From contig CM057065.1 in NCBI GenBank assembly GCA_029945375.1, positions 1,240,001 to 1,304,000 of the forward strand: DNA of 64,000 nucleotides, read 5' to 3'. Both the position numbers and the translations under genes were made by a program. Each line of letters begins with the position of its first letter. The stretch's first letter is position 1. Source of the DNA: Agaricus subrufescens. Taxonomy: Eukaryota > Basidiomycota > Agaricomycetes > Agaricales > Agaricaceae. A model generated the notes under the pieces. That model ran no database searches and was not told the DNA's origin. It was given only the letters and a program-made list of their open reading frames with translations. Positions 24,067 to 36,541 of the stretch are shown one piece after another.

Positions 24067-26722
24067 GGGGTCCTCGGCTCTGCGCTCCCAGGTGGCGGCC
24101 AAGTGGCAGGACTCGTTTGCGCGCCTGAACCGCCACGAGCCGGGCATTGCTGGGCTCGTCCGCTTCAGCCACGCCTGGAACGTCGCCCTCGCCGTCCTCC
24201 GCCCCCGCCGCCTCGACGAGCCCCGCAGCGATGCCGACCTCGTCCTCGTCCGCTCCGCCTTTGCCGCCATCAACGCCGCCCGCCGCCTCCCCTTTCTCCT
24301 CGAGTCCTTTCTCGAGGAGCTCAAGAAGCGCTACTGGATGGTCGCCAGGGACGTCGACGAGCACATGGCCCGCTTCGACCTCTCCCGCGACCCCGAGCTC
24401 ATCCGCGATCTCGTCCTCCGCCTCGTCGCCTGGTTCAAGCACTGGGCCCCGCTGCCCGAGTGCGTCGCTGCCTGTTTCTCGTGTGTGTATCCTGACCCGC
24501 CCCGCACAGGCTAGGCTCGACCATCTACTCTGCATACACCCTCTCCTTCCACACGCACCTCTTCTCCGCCGTCCCCCCCTCGTTTGCCGCCGGCTTCAAG
24601 GCCCTCGTCGCGTCCACCCTCTCCGCCTCCGCCTCTTCCACCCCCGCCTCAGACACAGACGACCCCAACGCGCCCATCTGGCAGTCCTTTGAAACCCTCG
24701 GCCTCATCGACCGCTACGAGTCCATCATCGCCACCGTCGGCTACGAGTTCATCGAGCAGCACGTCCTCGCCACCTGCACCGCCGAATGGTCCCGCCCCAT
24801 GCTCGGCGAGCTCCGCGACTGGATGTCCGACAAGGTCGTGCCCTGGATGCTCCTCATCTATGCTCGGGGCGCCACAAACGCTGAAGAGGCCCGATCCATG
24901 CTTCAGGGCGTCGGCTCCCGATTCGACTTTCACATCAACAAGACCCTCTGCGATCTGCGGACCAACGAGATCTTTGATATCATCATTGATTTTCCAGACT
25001 CAAACGGAGCCCTGACGGATCTCAAGGACTGCCTACAACGCGTCGATCAGCGTCCTGCACTCGTCAAAGCCTTACGTCAGGCGTAAGCGCGGCTTCCCTT
25101 TTTTCCATATTCTCCCACCTCACATCTAAGCTTTCAGGAACCGTAAACGCCTTCTTCACCCGGGGGCCGATACAAAGCTTATCCTCACTCAATATGTCGC
25201 CACTATCAAGTGTCTCCGCATAATCGATCCCCCAGGCGTCCTCCTTTTCAAAGTCGCCGACCCCATCCGCCGCTATCTCCGCGACAGACCCGATACCATC
25301 CGCTGCATCGTGGCCAACCTCGTAGGAGACGACACCGATTCGCCCGATTCTCTTCTCGATGATACCCTCGACTCTTCTTCCGCTGCCGGACAAATAGCCT
25401 CTACGAACCCAGCACACCTCATTGATGACTATTCTGATCCGAACTGGGATCCGGAACCGATAGACGCCGGCCCCGAGTTCCGTGCCAACAAACCTCAGGA
25501 CGTACTTTCGACCCTAGTGTCGATATATGATTCACAAGACCTGTTTGTTAAAGAAGTACAAATTCTTCTCGCTCAACGGCTCCTCTCTATACCCATCTCC
25601 GAGGATGCGAATGCGACAACGGAACGAATCGAAAAGGAACGTCGTACACTTGAGATTCTGAAATTACGGTTTGGAGAAACGGCTTTGGGAGTGTGTGAAG
25701 TGATGTTGAAAGACATGACTGATTCAAAGAGGATTGACAGTCATATCCAAAAACAGTTATCGTCTATTGCCCCGCCGTCATCTCATCGTCACATCGTGCA
25801 TCCTACGATAATCTCCCACCACTTTTGGCCGTCCCCTCAACAACAAACACCACAAATCAAACAACCGCCGCAGCCACAAGTACCCTCAACGTCTTCATCA
25901 TCATTCACTCTCCCCGGTCAATTCACCTCTCTCCAATCAACTTATCTCTCTCAATTCACGAAATTCAAACCTGACAAGACGTTGCGATTTTTACCCAACC
26001 TGGGAAGTGTAACGCTTTCGATTCAGTTTGAAGATGAGAGGGAATTGGAGGTGGAGGTTGGACCTGTCGAAGCTGGGGTTTTGGAATTGTTTAATATGAA
26101 AGGCGAGGAGCGGGAGCAAGACAACGAGGATGACAGTGAAGGCGGAGCGATGTTGAGTTTGGATGATCTGATTTTGGGATTGGGTGGGATTGATAAGGGG
26201 AGTGTGTTGAAGGCGTTGTTGACGTGGATTGATTATGGTGTTTTGGAGGAGGTTGAGGAGCAGGAGGGTATGTTTAGGGTTTTGGAAGTTGCGAAAGAGA
26301 GGAAGCGGGGTGGGGAAGGAGAGGATTCGACGAGACAAGGTAATGAAAAAATTTAAATTAGATGCGGTATTGGATTCTGATTCATCGCTCTTTTTTTAGC
26401 TGTGGCTGCACATGTGCAAGCTCAAGAATCGAATATCCCACCTGCGATGACTACGCAACAACAACAAGCTGAACAAATGCGCGTTTATTGGAAGGTAAAT
26501 AATAATAAAAAGCTGTCCCTCACCTTACTCACATACATACCGCAGTTTATCGAAGGAATGTTGACGAATTTGGGTGGTTTACCGATAGACCGTATACAAT
26601 CCATGTTGAGATTTGCTCCTGGGTATGATCAGAGTGTCGAGCAGTTGTCGGTGTTTTTGGATGTGGCGAGGAGGGAGGGGGTGGTTGTTTGTCGAGATGG
26701 GATTTGGAAATTGAATAAGTGA
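24065..26722 (+). CDS. APC2: Anaphase-promoting complex subunit 2 (APC2, cullin-homology protein)
   Basis: Five exons: 24065 MGSSALRSQVAAKWQ.., LGSTIYSAYTLSFHTHLFSA.., NRKRLLHPGADTKLILTQYV.., AVAAHVQAQESNIPP.. and FIEGMLTNLGGLPIDRIQSM to the stop at 26722, about 810 aa. The cullin-homology core is clear: ILTQYVATIKCLRIIDPPGV, ANKPQDVLSTLVSIYDSQD, EVQILLAQRLLS, ERRTLEILKLRFGE and HHFWPS. The last exon is the APC2 C-terminal winged-helix (MLTNLGGLPxDRIQ, GVVVCRDGIWKL). APC2 pairs with the RING subunit APC11 to ubiquitinate mitotic substrates. The 5' half is strikingly GC-rich and the 3' half is not. The start is set by family length and by the lack of a better ATG that avoids the divergent gene. 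Confidence 0.88.
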
Positions 26723-28195
26723 AATGGAATATGAAATTAAATGGAGCTTTTTGTACGTTGTGTTGATGGTTTTGAGGTTTGGCTTTTTTTTTTTTTTTCG
26801 TTTTTGAATACGTGGGTAAGCTAGTGTATGAAATTAATAATTCGGATACATTTGAGTTTAATCAGCGGATGAAAAGACGATTAATGTCTTTTTTTTTTGG
26901 TAAATAAAGTCGCCACTGACGGTGATGATGAACGACTACACCTAAGAACTCGGTGCCGCGAAATTGAAACGGTATCGATAAAATGAATCAAGTAATCACT
27001 TCCATGAGAGCTTGTTTACTAAACTCCGTGGCTCATGGTTTGAGAGATGAAATACGAGGCAATGTATCTTTGAGGTGCAGCCAGTTTTATACAAACAAAA
27101 GGGAAACGTGTCAGTGCTGAGTGAGTAATGATGCCTGCCGGTAGACGATGAGCGGAGAGAAGGGGGGAGATGCAAGTTCGTCGTACTATATTCTTCCATG
27201 ACTCGTGTACGCTCCATTTCATGAGTCCTGACGACTCACTCTTTTCTCTATCATTATTGAAACAACCTTACTTCGTCTCGACTTAAGCATCCGTTTTCAC
27301 GGATTAACATGTTCCCGCTGTCGATTGTAACGCGTAACTCCGGGGATAGAGTGACCTTCTAGAAAGAAATTAATGAATCTGCCAAATGCTGATACTATGA
27401 TCCTTCCGTTGTACAGTATGCGCAAACACGCGACGTTGAAAGTGAGGGAGAGTGTACACACATATACACGTAATAAGCCATTCATTACACCAGAGGCCGA
27501 GCTGAGAGAGGAAGGTCCCCTTCGCAACGTATGTGATTACGCTGTAAGGATTGTCAAAAACGCGCTTGACGCGTGTGGAGTGAAGATAAGAAGAGACAAT
27601 TTGCGGAGCGCAGCCCGCGCCAAGTGCAGACGTGTCGGGACATTCAAGTATCCATCAGGTAGGATGGTACGCCGTTCTTAGCGGAACCTGGAACAGCCTA
27701 AATGTAATATCATCTAGGAGCGTGTTGGTAATACTGTGCCTTAATGAATGATACTTAATGCGGTGAAGATTGGAAACTTTGTCCTCACCTCGACCTCAAG
27801 CCCGAAGGCCGCAGTAACAATACATTTGTAATTGGTTCTCTATGACGTTTTTTATTTGGTTTGGACCGAGGGCTGACAGCAGTGTACGTACAATGTGTAC
27901 AATTTAGGGGTGATTCATGTTAAATTGATCATGATACACGTGTTCCCTCAGCGAGAGGATGTTGTTGACTTGTACCGGCATATCCAAGAAAGGACTACTT
28001 TATGGATAGGGTACACATTTCATGTTCTGCATATAAAGGCCTTTCAGAGGCCGTTTTTTTTTTGCGTTACACCAGCTCGACTCAACCTAATCGTGACTCG
28101 CAGAAAATTTCTACGTCCCAAACTCCTTCGTCAACAAATCCTCGACCGACAATCAGCTACAGCTCTTCCAAAGTTGCTCTCTTGCTTTTAAGAAT
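26723..28195. other. Intergenic region, no gene seen
   Basis: Contains T-runs (26785-26800 and 26890-26899) downstream of APC2 that could lie in its 3' flank. A 102-codon + strand frame at 27373-27681 has no family resemblance or splice partners. Nothing else stands out. Confidence 0.4.
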
Positions 28196-29032
28196 ATGTG
28201 TCCGAGTATCATAGGTGAGCTAAAACTTTGAATAACAGCATTGGCGTATATTGAAACTTTGCACTATCAGGTAGATTCCTCCGGAAAGAAAACCAGGCGA
28301 ACCCAGAAGGTATTCATCGACTTCGTACTCGGAGGTTTACCGTTATTGACATGATTTACACTTTCTAAACAGGTAAAAATGATAATCTCAACCTCTACAT
28401 ATATATATCTGCTATCGCTCATCATTTTACACTACAAAATCAGGACGTGTTCTGCGTTCAAAGATCAAAAGTCAATTGTTTTTCCCCAACCCGTCGTTCA
28501 GTAGCTTACATTTGTTTCAGATGGGAAAATGCAAAGGTGTGTTATAATCGGACAAGGTCCGCAAGCGGCCTTTCTCGGTGAAGATGGCGAGTGCCAGAAC
28601 ACTCGTGAGCATATATCTTTCAGGCTCAGTAACGTATCTTAGGTTTTGTACAGCTTTTGCGGCATCAGATATTGTACAGAATGCGATGGAACGCGGTAAG
28701 TCTAATCGCCATTGACAGACGAGCAAAGATCAACAATCCAACTAGGGTATATCGTGGACCAAGAGATCTCTAGTAAATCTCGCTTTTTTCATGCGCAAAG
28801 ACCTATGAGCTAATCACTGTTTAGACGGCAATGGCACCGATTCCATAATACTTGCACAAGGGCAGGGTGCCCAAGTTGCTGGCGTCGATGTCCACGAACG
28901 TGAGTGTTTGCAGTCAAACGGATGGAGTGACTCTGGACAGTATTTATAGTACGTAAGAAGCACATGGCTAAAGATAAGATTTGTGAAGTGCAAATGGAAG
29001 AGCAGTCGGAGTTTGGGAGCAGCTTCCGTTGA
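28196..29032 (+). CDS. Two-repeat QG-motif protein 1 (HET-s/HRAM-like amyloid motif family)
   Basis: Eight exons, all joined in phase 1: 28196-28214, 28271-28309, 28444-28470, 28521-28604, 28654-28695, 28746-28772, 28825-28899 and 28950-29032. They sum to 396 bases, 131 aa. R1 has VLRSKIKN then CVIIGQGPQAAFLGED. The linker is TPFAASDIVQNAMER. R2 has GYIVDQEISN then SIILAQGQGAQVAGVD. The C-terminal tail is charged (LRKKHMAKDKICEV..). The intron between the third and fourth exons, and again between the sixth and seventh, splits the conserved Asn codon at the start of each module. No enzyme domain, signal peptide or membrane segment is present. The short first exons are the least certain part. 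Confidence 0.72.
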
Positions 29033-30595
29033 TCCGAGGATGCGTGGTTTCTTTGAGTTACAATCCAACATATGGCCCTGTGATTCCATCGTTCACTAGT
29101 GTCAGCAGTAGCTTACATAGTGACATTTATCTTAATGTACTGTGACGGAATTTATGAGTGCATAAATGCATAACGGACAATCACCAGGAGAATAGGAGAA
29201 CACTCTACGGACTGATGCACAACGGGCTACCAGAAATACGAGAAGCCCGCGTCGGCTTTTTTCTACACATCTAGTCTGCGGACCAATGAGGACAGGAGGA
29301 GGCCCGGGATCAGAGGATTAGATGCAGGCTCATGAGGGCTTGATGGGGCTCACAGACAAATGCAGGCACCCACCCGGACGCTTTTCCGCGTCGAGCCTGC
29401 ATTGGGTCCCCATCAGGCCCCTTTAATGTTACTAACACACTTCTATATACCCATACGGTACTTTGTAGCCCATCCGGTGTGCTAATTATTCTTTGAGACA
29501 TAACCTAATAATCGTTATAGTTGTTATAAGCTTCATGTTTTATCAGTGCGAAGGAGATTGGAAGGAGGTGTCCGCATAGTGTCCACATCAGTACGCCTAT
29601 GTCCAGCTGCGTCATGCTTTGATATTGATTCCGCATTACCACAATCTGACCACAATCCACCCTGTGCGTTTAAAATTCCAATAACATTGCACTATCTCTA
29701 CCCATAACAGCATCCATTCTACGCAATCATACTTCCTTCCAACATGTGGTCCATGTCCTCCCCCTATTATTCCCTGTCAAGTCCGTGTCCGCGCGCGGAT
29801 TCCGCACTTTTGTTGTAGCCTGGGCTCGACGTGTACGGTGTAGACAAGTGGGGAAACTATACTTTGGCAATGATGGAAAGACTGAGTATTATAATGGCTA
29901 TTATATCATTGTGAGAAAAAGACCCGCGCATCGGAGGAACTGTTCAAATCATTTTTTGGGTGAGTAGACCGCAACCTGATGTACTGAAGTAATCTCTCGC
30001 AGACTTAATGGGGCTGTACGTGGAGGGTAACCTACAGTGGGCCCACCTCATTTTGGTAGCCTGAAAGACGATCGGGATAAGAACCAGGAAAGTGGCGGAA
30101 ATTCCGTTTCTACAGCCGCTGAGTCTGTGGCGTTGATGGTGAAACTCGTAATGCAAAGCTATCACACAGGATATCAAATTTAGACATTGAGTTAACTCCG
30201 GGCTGAAACTATGACCAAATCTACTGGAGTACACTCAAGAAATCACATAGGACGCCTTTAATGTAGCACTAGCACTATAATGTGAAATACCTCTTCACTG
30301 TAGCTTTGGAAACCATTTGTCTATAGACTGACATCGCAGTTGTTTTGCCTGGATTAACTGAACAGTTGATTAAGTTTTATACTAACAACGATATGATTCA
30401 TTATACTTTCTTACTTGGAACCGACACGCGAATTTGACTGCAAGTGGACGGTGTGTGATACCAGGGGCCCTGACGGATGTTCACTTGTTTACAAATACAC
30501 TGTAGTTCTCGCGTGTCGTATAAAATGTCCCCAACTAGCGTAGAGTGTTGTTACATTCCACTACCTCTTCAGCTCGCACAGGCTACCCATACCGC
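29033..30595. other. Intergenic region, no gene seen
   Basis: No modules of the QG family and no other exons could be supported. Short frames on both strands lack recognisable motifs. Confidence 0.4.
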
Positions 30596-31591
30596 ATGTC
30601 TCGAACTCAAAAGCACGGATTGGGAAGAACCAGTACTCAGGACCAGCTTGAGGTTACCAAAAGTTGGCATCATTTTGAGTACTTGATAATGTATGCGTAG
30701 TAGTGCTAATAAGTGTCCACAGAACATGGATGTTTGACAGGATCAGGAAAAGGCTCTCTGAATTGCAAAATCAAGAGTAAATCCTAGCTTTTCTGATTCC
30801 ATCGCTCATGGACTGACGTTTTTGAAAGATGGAGATATAATGGGTAGTACTATAATCGCACAGGGCCTGCAGGCTTGCTTCACTGGCGTCGATAAAAAGG
30901 ATGCTCGTGAGCACATGTTATCGCCAGCCTAGAAGCGTTACTCACGTTTGTACTACTATTGCAGCATCCAGCTCCATTCGTCATCAGGTGCCGGCTTCGC
31001 AAAGAGGTGAGTCCTGATATTCCTATGTGGATGAATAATGATGTATACTATAAGAAGGAAATCCGGGACCAGGTGGTCCCAATCAAGCGATCAAGAGTCA
31101 ATCCATTTTCTTACATTATATTGTCCATGAGCTGACATTGTTCAAGATAACGACATAATAGATACTGTCATAACCGAACAACAAGTAACTCGCCGTGGAG
31201 ATGGCAAGCTTATCGTCCTTTCAATATTAATAATGCATATTAACTCTGTATGGTCCTTACAGCACCATCTAGTTTTAGTGAGCGTGAGCGACTTTTGCAA
31301 CAAGGTAAGTCCCGGTATGCCTGTACAGACAACTGACAATACATGATCAATGTTTATAGGGTATATGGTAGATCAATCGATCCAAAGTAAGTTTTGATTG
31401 CCCATGCACAACAACTTATAAATAGCTAACAGTCATCCAGATGGCAATATCAACCGGTCAGTAGTTCTTGCACAGGGAGGATATGCTCAAGTAAGCGGCG
31501 TCAATCAAGAAAAAAGTGAGTACTTCGCATAGGAAAGCACTGAGTACATCTGAACTTTATCGTAGTAATCAAGAGTGTTACCAAGACGTGA
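30596..31591 (+). CDS. Two-repeat QG-motif protein 2, with an extra degenerate middle module (possible pseudogene)
   Basis: Exon 1 at 30596-30662 starts MSRTQKHGLGRTSTQDQLEV. Further exons are 30741-30776, 30829-30906 (R1, STIIAQGLQACFTGVD), 30965-31006 (linker APSSSIRHQVPAS), 31055-31096, 31147 to about 31194, 31263-31304 (second linker, APSSFSERERLLQQ), 31360-31386 (GYMVDQSIQN), 31441-31515 (R2, SVVLAQGGYAQVSGVN) and 31566-31591. The middle module begins NNDIIDTVI but the QG-x2-A core is lost, and its only fitting donor is a weak GTGGAG. The layout suggests an internal duplication of R1 plus linker followed by decay. R2 and its exon sizes (27 and 75 bases) are identical to those of the siblings. 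Confidence 0.6.
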
Positions 31592-31770
31592 AAGGCCAAA
31601 CGAGCGATGGCTGGTGATCAAATAGTTGGGGTGGGTGAATCCTAGTCGTGACTCACAGTCAATTGGAGAGCATATAATTCAAGTAATCGTAGTAATTAAG
31701 GCAGTTTCTACAGATGTCTGCAGAAGAGAGTCGTATAATCGGAAAAATGTCCATACCATCATTTGACATA

Positions 31771-31874
31771 CACACGCCGAAGATTTAAGTACCCAGTTGC
31801 AAAACAGATGAAAACCATCTGATTGGGCGAAACCGAAATTTTGGCTCAGCCGAGAACGTCAACTTTACGGTGTG
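31771..31874. mobile_element. Damaged second copy of the palindromic element (family P)
   Basis: The right end GAACGTCAACTTTACGGTGTG differs by little from the copy at 14835-14961, and the centre (ACCATCTGATTGGGCGAA) also matches. The left arm is mostly deleted, leaving CACACGCCGAAGATTTAAG. It lies 180 bases downstream of QG-motif gene 2. Confidence 0.75.
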
Positions 31875-32560
31875 ACTGTGAACCCCTTGAGGTGGGGAAA
31901 CCGCGATTAAGAGTTAGTATGTTTATTTGGTGCATCAGGGTAGATCCAATCGATCGGCAAATAAAATTTTCGGCTGAAGTAGAGTTTTCCTCTCCTGCGG
32001 GGCCCACAGTGACACTATTAAGACCATAGCATTAATAAAGCTTCAACGTGAACAGGAGTATAGCAAATATAGCACTGTAACTCCGCATATTGGTAGTGCG
32101 TCGTACTGATAGTGTTTCTAATACGAGTGAAGAAGATTCAATGGCGACTCCACTTATACAATATGTGATATTGTGAGGGGCTGGGGGACATGATCTCAAA
32201 GCGGATAAACTACGAGTTGTATCCAACCTCTGGGTTCTTATCATGCTATCACCGCCTGTGGTACAACAGCAGTGAGCACTTACTTTTATGATCAAACAAC
32301 ACCATTGCCACTTATTGACAAACTTCAATCGAGCAGAAGTCTTGATGCCGTCTGCCGCCAGTGCCATGAGGATCTGAACGAAACACCTTGCATTCGCCAC
32401 ATGTCTACGTGATGCTATGTCTCTTGATATGTGCAGCTACTGTATGTTATGCCATAATAGTGGAAGGCGCTAAAGATACCCGTGGTTGATCCTGCACTTC
32501 GTATAAAAACTCCGCACTTTGGGAGGGGTTCGGTATATTCTAGTACTCTCTCGCTCCCAA

Positions 32561-33269
32561 ATGTTTCAAAAACACGAACAGTCCAGTGGGCTAGGACAAT
32601 GCAGTCATATCCAAGGTTGGTATCGTTGCCACCCCTTAGGTATATCTACAGAGGCTGACAGTTCGAAAGAATCCAAACGGGCTGTTCTGGATCAATCAAT
32701 CGAGAGTTAATCTCCCCCTCCTATGTTCCCACTTCCATGTGCTGACGTTGTCTAAGATGGAATTGTAAAAGATTCTATTATACTTGCACAGGGCCATCAA
32801 GCAGTCGTCGTTGGTGAAGATGGCAATGACACCTGCCAGGGTAAGTATGCATCCCTTCGAGCTCAACTACTTATCCTCTGAGATTTACATGGTTGCTACA
32901 GTACCTTTGGCTTCTAGCGACTGCGAGTGCTTGACGCAAGCTTTGCAAAATGGTAAGCAAGCCTAGTATGCAAACGAAAGTAATGGAATAACATCAATTT
33001 CTATAGGGTATATCGTGGACCAGTCTATTCGAAGTAAATTATGTTCTTTCACACAAGATGGCATATAAACTAACCATTGTTCAGATACCAACCTCAAGAG
33101 GGCGATAATTGTTGGTCAGGGGCAAAACGCTAAAGTATATGGCATCAATGTACACCAACGTAAGTACTTTACGCCCGAATGCGTGGGTCATCTCTGAAAA
33201 TCATTGGTAGTGGTCAATGGGGTTGAAGCAACACAGGCAACTGAGAGACTGCTTCTGAGTAAACGATAG
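32561..33269 (+). CDS. Two-repeat QG-motif protein 3 (best-preserved + strand member)
   Basis: Seven exons in phase 1: 32561-32615, 32652-32705, 32757-32840, 32902-32952, 33007-33033, 33085-33159 and 33211-33269. Total 405 bases, 134 aa. N-terminus MFQKHEQSSGLGQCSHIQ. R1: AVLDQSIEN then SIILAQGHQAVVVGED. Linker: VPLASSDCECLTQALQ. R2: GYIVDQSIRN then AIIVGQGQNAKVYGIN. A polar tail ends in LLLSKR. Every intron has GT..AG ends and keeps frame with no stops, which supports a live gene. R1 and R2 resemble each other in the same residue classes at the same positions, so they arose by internal duplication. Its role is inferred only from the motif pattern: self-assembly into a beta-solenoid amyloid as in HET-s. 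Confidence 0.8.
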
Positions 33270-35745
33270 AGAACAGGGGATTTTATCGATCCATTTTCTG
33301 ACCTGAGAACACTTGTCCATAAGTCTGGATAGTACACTCGTCAATTTCATAGATTCAGCATTGGTCCCCTACAAGAGCACAAATAATGACGTTGGTGTTC
33401 TTTATGATTGATTCTTTGTCTTAGGTTCGAGCAACTCTCGAATCTTTTGTTTTTTAGTGAAATTATCCAGGAGTTTTAGTGGATGAGGGCAGACGGGAGA
33501 GACTAAATGTATTCCCGAGAGTTCATTGGTACTGCGACGGAGTCAAACTAAAGCGATTGGCCCAAACTATAGAGGGACTAAAGGCTTTGACGTCTAACAA
33601 TGATTAGTGCAGAATTCGTGCGATTCGCTGTTCCGAGTCGGTGGTATATGCTGGGTCCATGCCACGAAATGTCTTTCTATTCTAGCAGTTTGGAAGTGAA
33701 AATTATGAGCACAGAATCCTTCCAAGACATTGCTCACGACCTTCATGATACGGTTAGGACGCCTTGCAGAAACAAAGTACTCCAGGACTCCGAGGAAACC
33801 GCTTACATGGACAACATCACCCCTTATGCCTCCGCTTTCTATTGTTTTGTAGCGCAATCATCAAGTGACTTCAACGTGCGATTAGCTTTCCCTTCTCCTG
33901 AGTAAGCTCCATCCAGTATATCTCGCCCAAGAGCCTACACAACTTCAAGGGCCACATTAATTGACAATCATGCGCCTGAAATCAATCAATCAAACCTGAC
34001 ATCTCACCGGGGGTAGCTCGTCTTCAAACACGAGACTAGGCTGGTATCTTCCGCCTGATCCTCCAGAATTGCGCCGTCAAAAGCACCGACATGGTGAGGG
34101 ACCAATTCATTGGCAGCAATGGCAAAGATGACTGGGGCAGGCTTACCATGACTTCATATTGCGTATCGTAGCCGCAAACAATGTTTCCCTAAAAGTCCCG
34201 AATACTTCTTGCAAATGAGGTACTATACTATTCGTTATGTCGTCCACATAGAAGTGAATTTAACTAATCTGCCAAGCATTTTGGTTCATTTGCAGTGGTG
34301 GTGGTGGAGGCAGCCAATGAGACAACCAAAGTCTGTGCGCGGTTGATTGTGGGCAGTAGGTAGAGTCTGCCCTGAAGAACCCTGCATCAGCAGTAAAACG
34401 CCGTTTTTACGCAATACCTTATGGCGATCGTGGCCGGAAGTGGAGGAGGAATGGATAATAAATGACGGCGGTGAGAGATCGAAAGGCGGCGAGGTCGGAG
34501 CAAGGAATGCAGTCGGGTCACCCCAAGTGAGGTTCTGTCATATCACCTTGCGCAGTCATTTGCCACATTTCTTCGGGCATGTGGTAAATTAAAACGTTGT
34601 TCCTGCGAACACCACACGCTGCATGTGAAACACCTCGTGCTCACCAGGAGGAACAAGAGCCTATGCGACTCCTCAGCAATTGGCCTAAGCCACATTTAAA
34701 GGATGCACATGTGCTTCGACCAGATCAGCCCCAGATGAATTGCTACAGGGGCTCGCAGAAAAACGTGGGCACTTTCATAGCACTAAGTGCTCGAACCTTA
34801 ATATAGAACTCATGTTGGCCTCCGTGATATCGCCGCCGATGTATTGGCCGGTCGAAGCAAGAAACGCGAGAGTGTTGACCTTGAGCTTCTGATATGACTG
34901 TGCCAATGAGTGCCTTACTTCAAAATCTCAATCCCCGAACAAGATATGTACGTACTTCTTTGGTTTATCTAGCTACCATGATTAGTAACACTTTTAACCC
35001 TCCTACTTCAATAAGGGTGTGAGCAGTTCAAATCGCTACCATCCGTGTTATTCTTATACTCCCTTCATGTGAAAAAGTTCACCCGAACATACCCACAGCA
35101 CCCGGGCTACCATCTATCGAGGCGAAGCAAATAAATTCCTGTGCCCAATGCTTCATATTCGAGAAAAGCGGGTATCCTCCTGGTAAGCAGTCCAAAATTT
35201 CCAGATTGTTCCAAATGAGCTGGGCGAGTTAATTATCCACCAAGAAGAGGCGCCGTTATACTCTTCCCACACTACGCCAGTTCAAAGTGAGAGTGCGGAT
35301 GCAGAATGCGGGGGCCGAAGTTTCGTGAAGCCACTTAGGTACGTTTGGATATCTCTCTTGCTCCATTGAGGCTTTACTAAGGCTTCAGTGTTCGGACATC
35401 GGACTCAAGCATTCAAGCAACTCCTGGCTGCCTACCTATGATCCCAGTCCATGATGGATGTCACATAATCCCGCTATCATAAAAACGCACAATGCTCATG
35501 GTTCATATATAACTTCTTCAATTTGAGTGTCATTTGTCAACGAACTGGACCACCTCATGACCGGAGAAACCAAACCCTACAAAACTGAGAATGTCAACAA
35601 GCTCGGGCATATCAAGAGTTGGTTTCCTTTCTGATACTCGAAAATCTATGTACTCACATTCTAAAAATAAAGGATTGGTCTCTGGTTTCGTACGTCAGTA
35701 CAAAAACGGATAGACATTAGCATATATCACCAATCAAAATTTCAG
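33270..35745. other. Intergenic region, no gene supported
   Basis: Frames at 33594-33905 are open on both strands for about 90-100 codons but show no family features. An ATG at about 35591 (MSTSSGISR) could be the missing first exon of QG-motif gene 4, but the reading phase does not connect. Otherwise nothing is seen. Confidence 0.35.
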
Positions 35746-36541
35746 GCAAATGTATCAAGAAAACTGTCGCATTATATCGAAAAGGTTTTTCTATGTCTTT
35801 ACTTGTTCTACTAGTATTGCCATAAATGACACATCTGAACAGGAGAGGAGAGTAACCCCGACGTCAGCAGATCCACCTATGCTGACAAACGTAAAGCTGA
35901 GAAGCCAGTGAAAACAAAACGAGGCACTCTGGATCAATCGATCAGGAGTTGGTCTTTGGTTTTAGCACTTCCTCACTTATGAGCTGACAATGCTTTAGAC
36001 AACGACATAGAAAATACTGTTATAATTGCACAGGGCCAGCAAGCATCCTTCATCGGCTCCGGCGGTGTAGATACTTGTGAGCTTGTATCTTTTCGGGCTC
36101 ATCGCAGCATCTCAATTTGGTACGACAGTTGCATCACTACCGAGTAGTTCTAGTGACCGTGAACACCAGATGGAGCTTTTGCAGCAAGGTCAGTCCCAAC
36201 ATGCCTGTGTCAATGAGTGAGTGACAAAAGATAAGCAATGTATATAGGGTATGGAGTGGACCAATCGATTCGCAGTGAGTTTGATCCGTTCACGCACCAC
36301 AACTTATAAAATGATTGTCACTCAGATGCCCGAGTCAAGAGGACTGTAATCCTTGCACAAGGGCAAAATGCTCAAGTCCATGGAGTCAATGTACACAACC
36401 GTGAGTGTTTATACAGAAAAGCATAAAAAATTTCCCTGGAGATGACTTGTTATAGTCGGCGACGTGGCGGCAATGCAGGAGGAAATAGGAATGGCTGGCG
36501 AGAATGCGGCGAAGAACTGTACGTTTGAAGACCTGCGGTGA
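35746..36541 (+). CDS. Two-repeat QG-motif protein 4 (first exon not located)
   Basis: Exons 35746-35784, 35843-35947, 35999-36076, 36129-36188, 36248-36274, 36326-36400 and 36456-36541 join in phase 1. The first listed exon has the same length (39 bases) as exon 2 of QG gene 1. A basic stretch ADKRKAEKPVKTKRG precedes R1 (TLDQSIRN then TVIIAQGQQASFIGSG). The linker is LPSSSSDREHQMELLQQ. R2 is GYGVDQSIRN then TVILAQGQNAQVHGVN. The tail is LGDVAAMQEEIGMAGEN.. with a stop at 36541. No in-phase ATG exon was found upstream, so the start is missing, very short, or broken. The rest is free of stops. Confidence 0.68.

Noticed and set aside
23705..24514. Longer APC2 N-terminus opening upstream of 24065
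   Set aside because: The frame is open only because of high GC content, and it runs antisense through RING exons. MGSSALRSQVAAKW fits the family start better.
23570..24535. A 321-codon minus-strand frame across the RING gene and APC2
   Set aside because: It is a shadow frame created by GC-rich codons. Splicing the true RING exons and the APC2 exon explains the region better.
28740..36541. A CRISPR-like or satellite array, because short near-identical blocks (GGTATATCGTGGACCA) recur
   Set aside because: The blocks are 27-base exons bounded by splice sites and encode the G-Y-x-V-D-Q-x-I part of R2. Spacing is irregular and the organism is a fungus.
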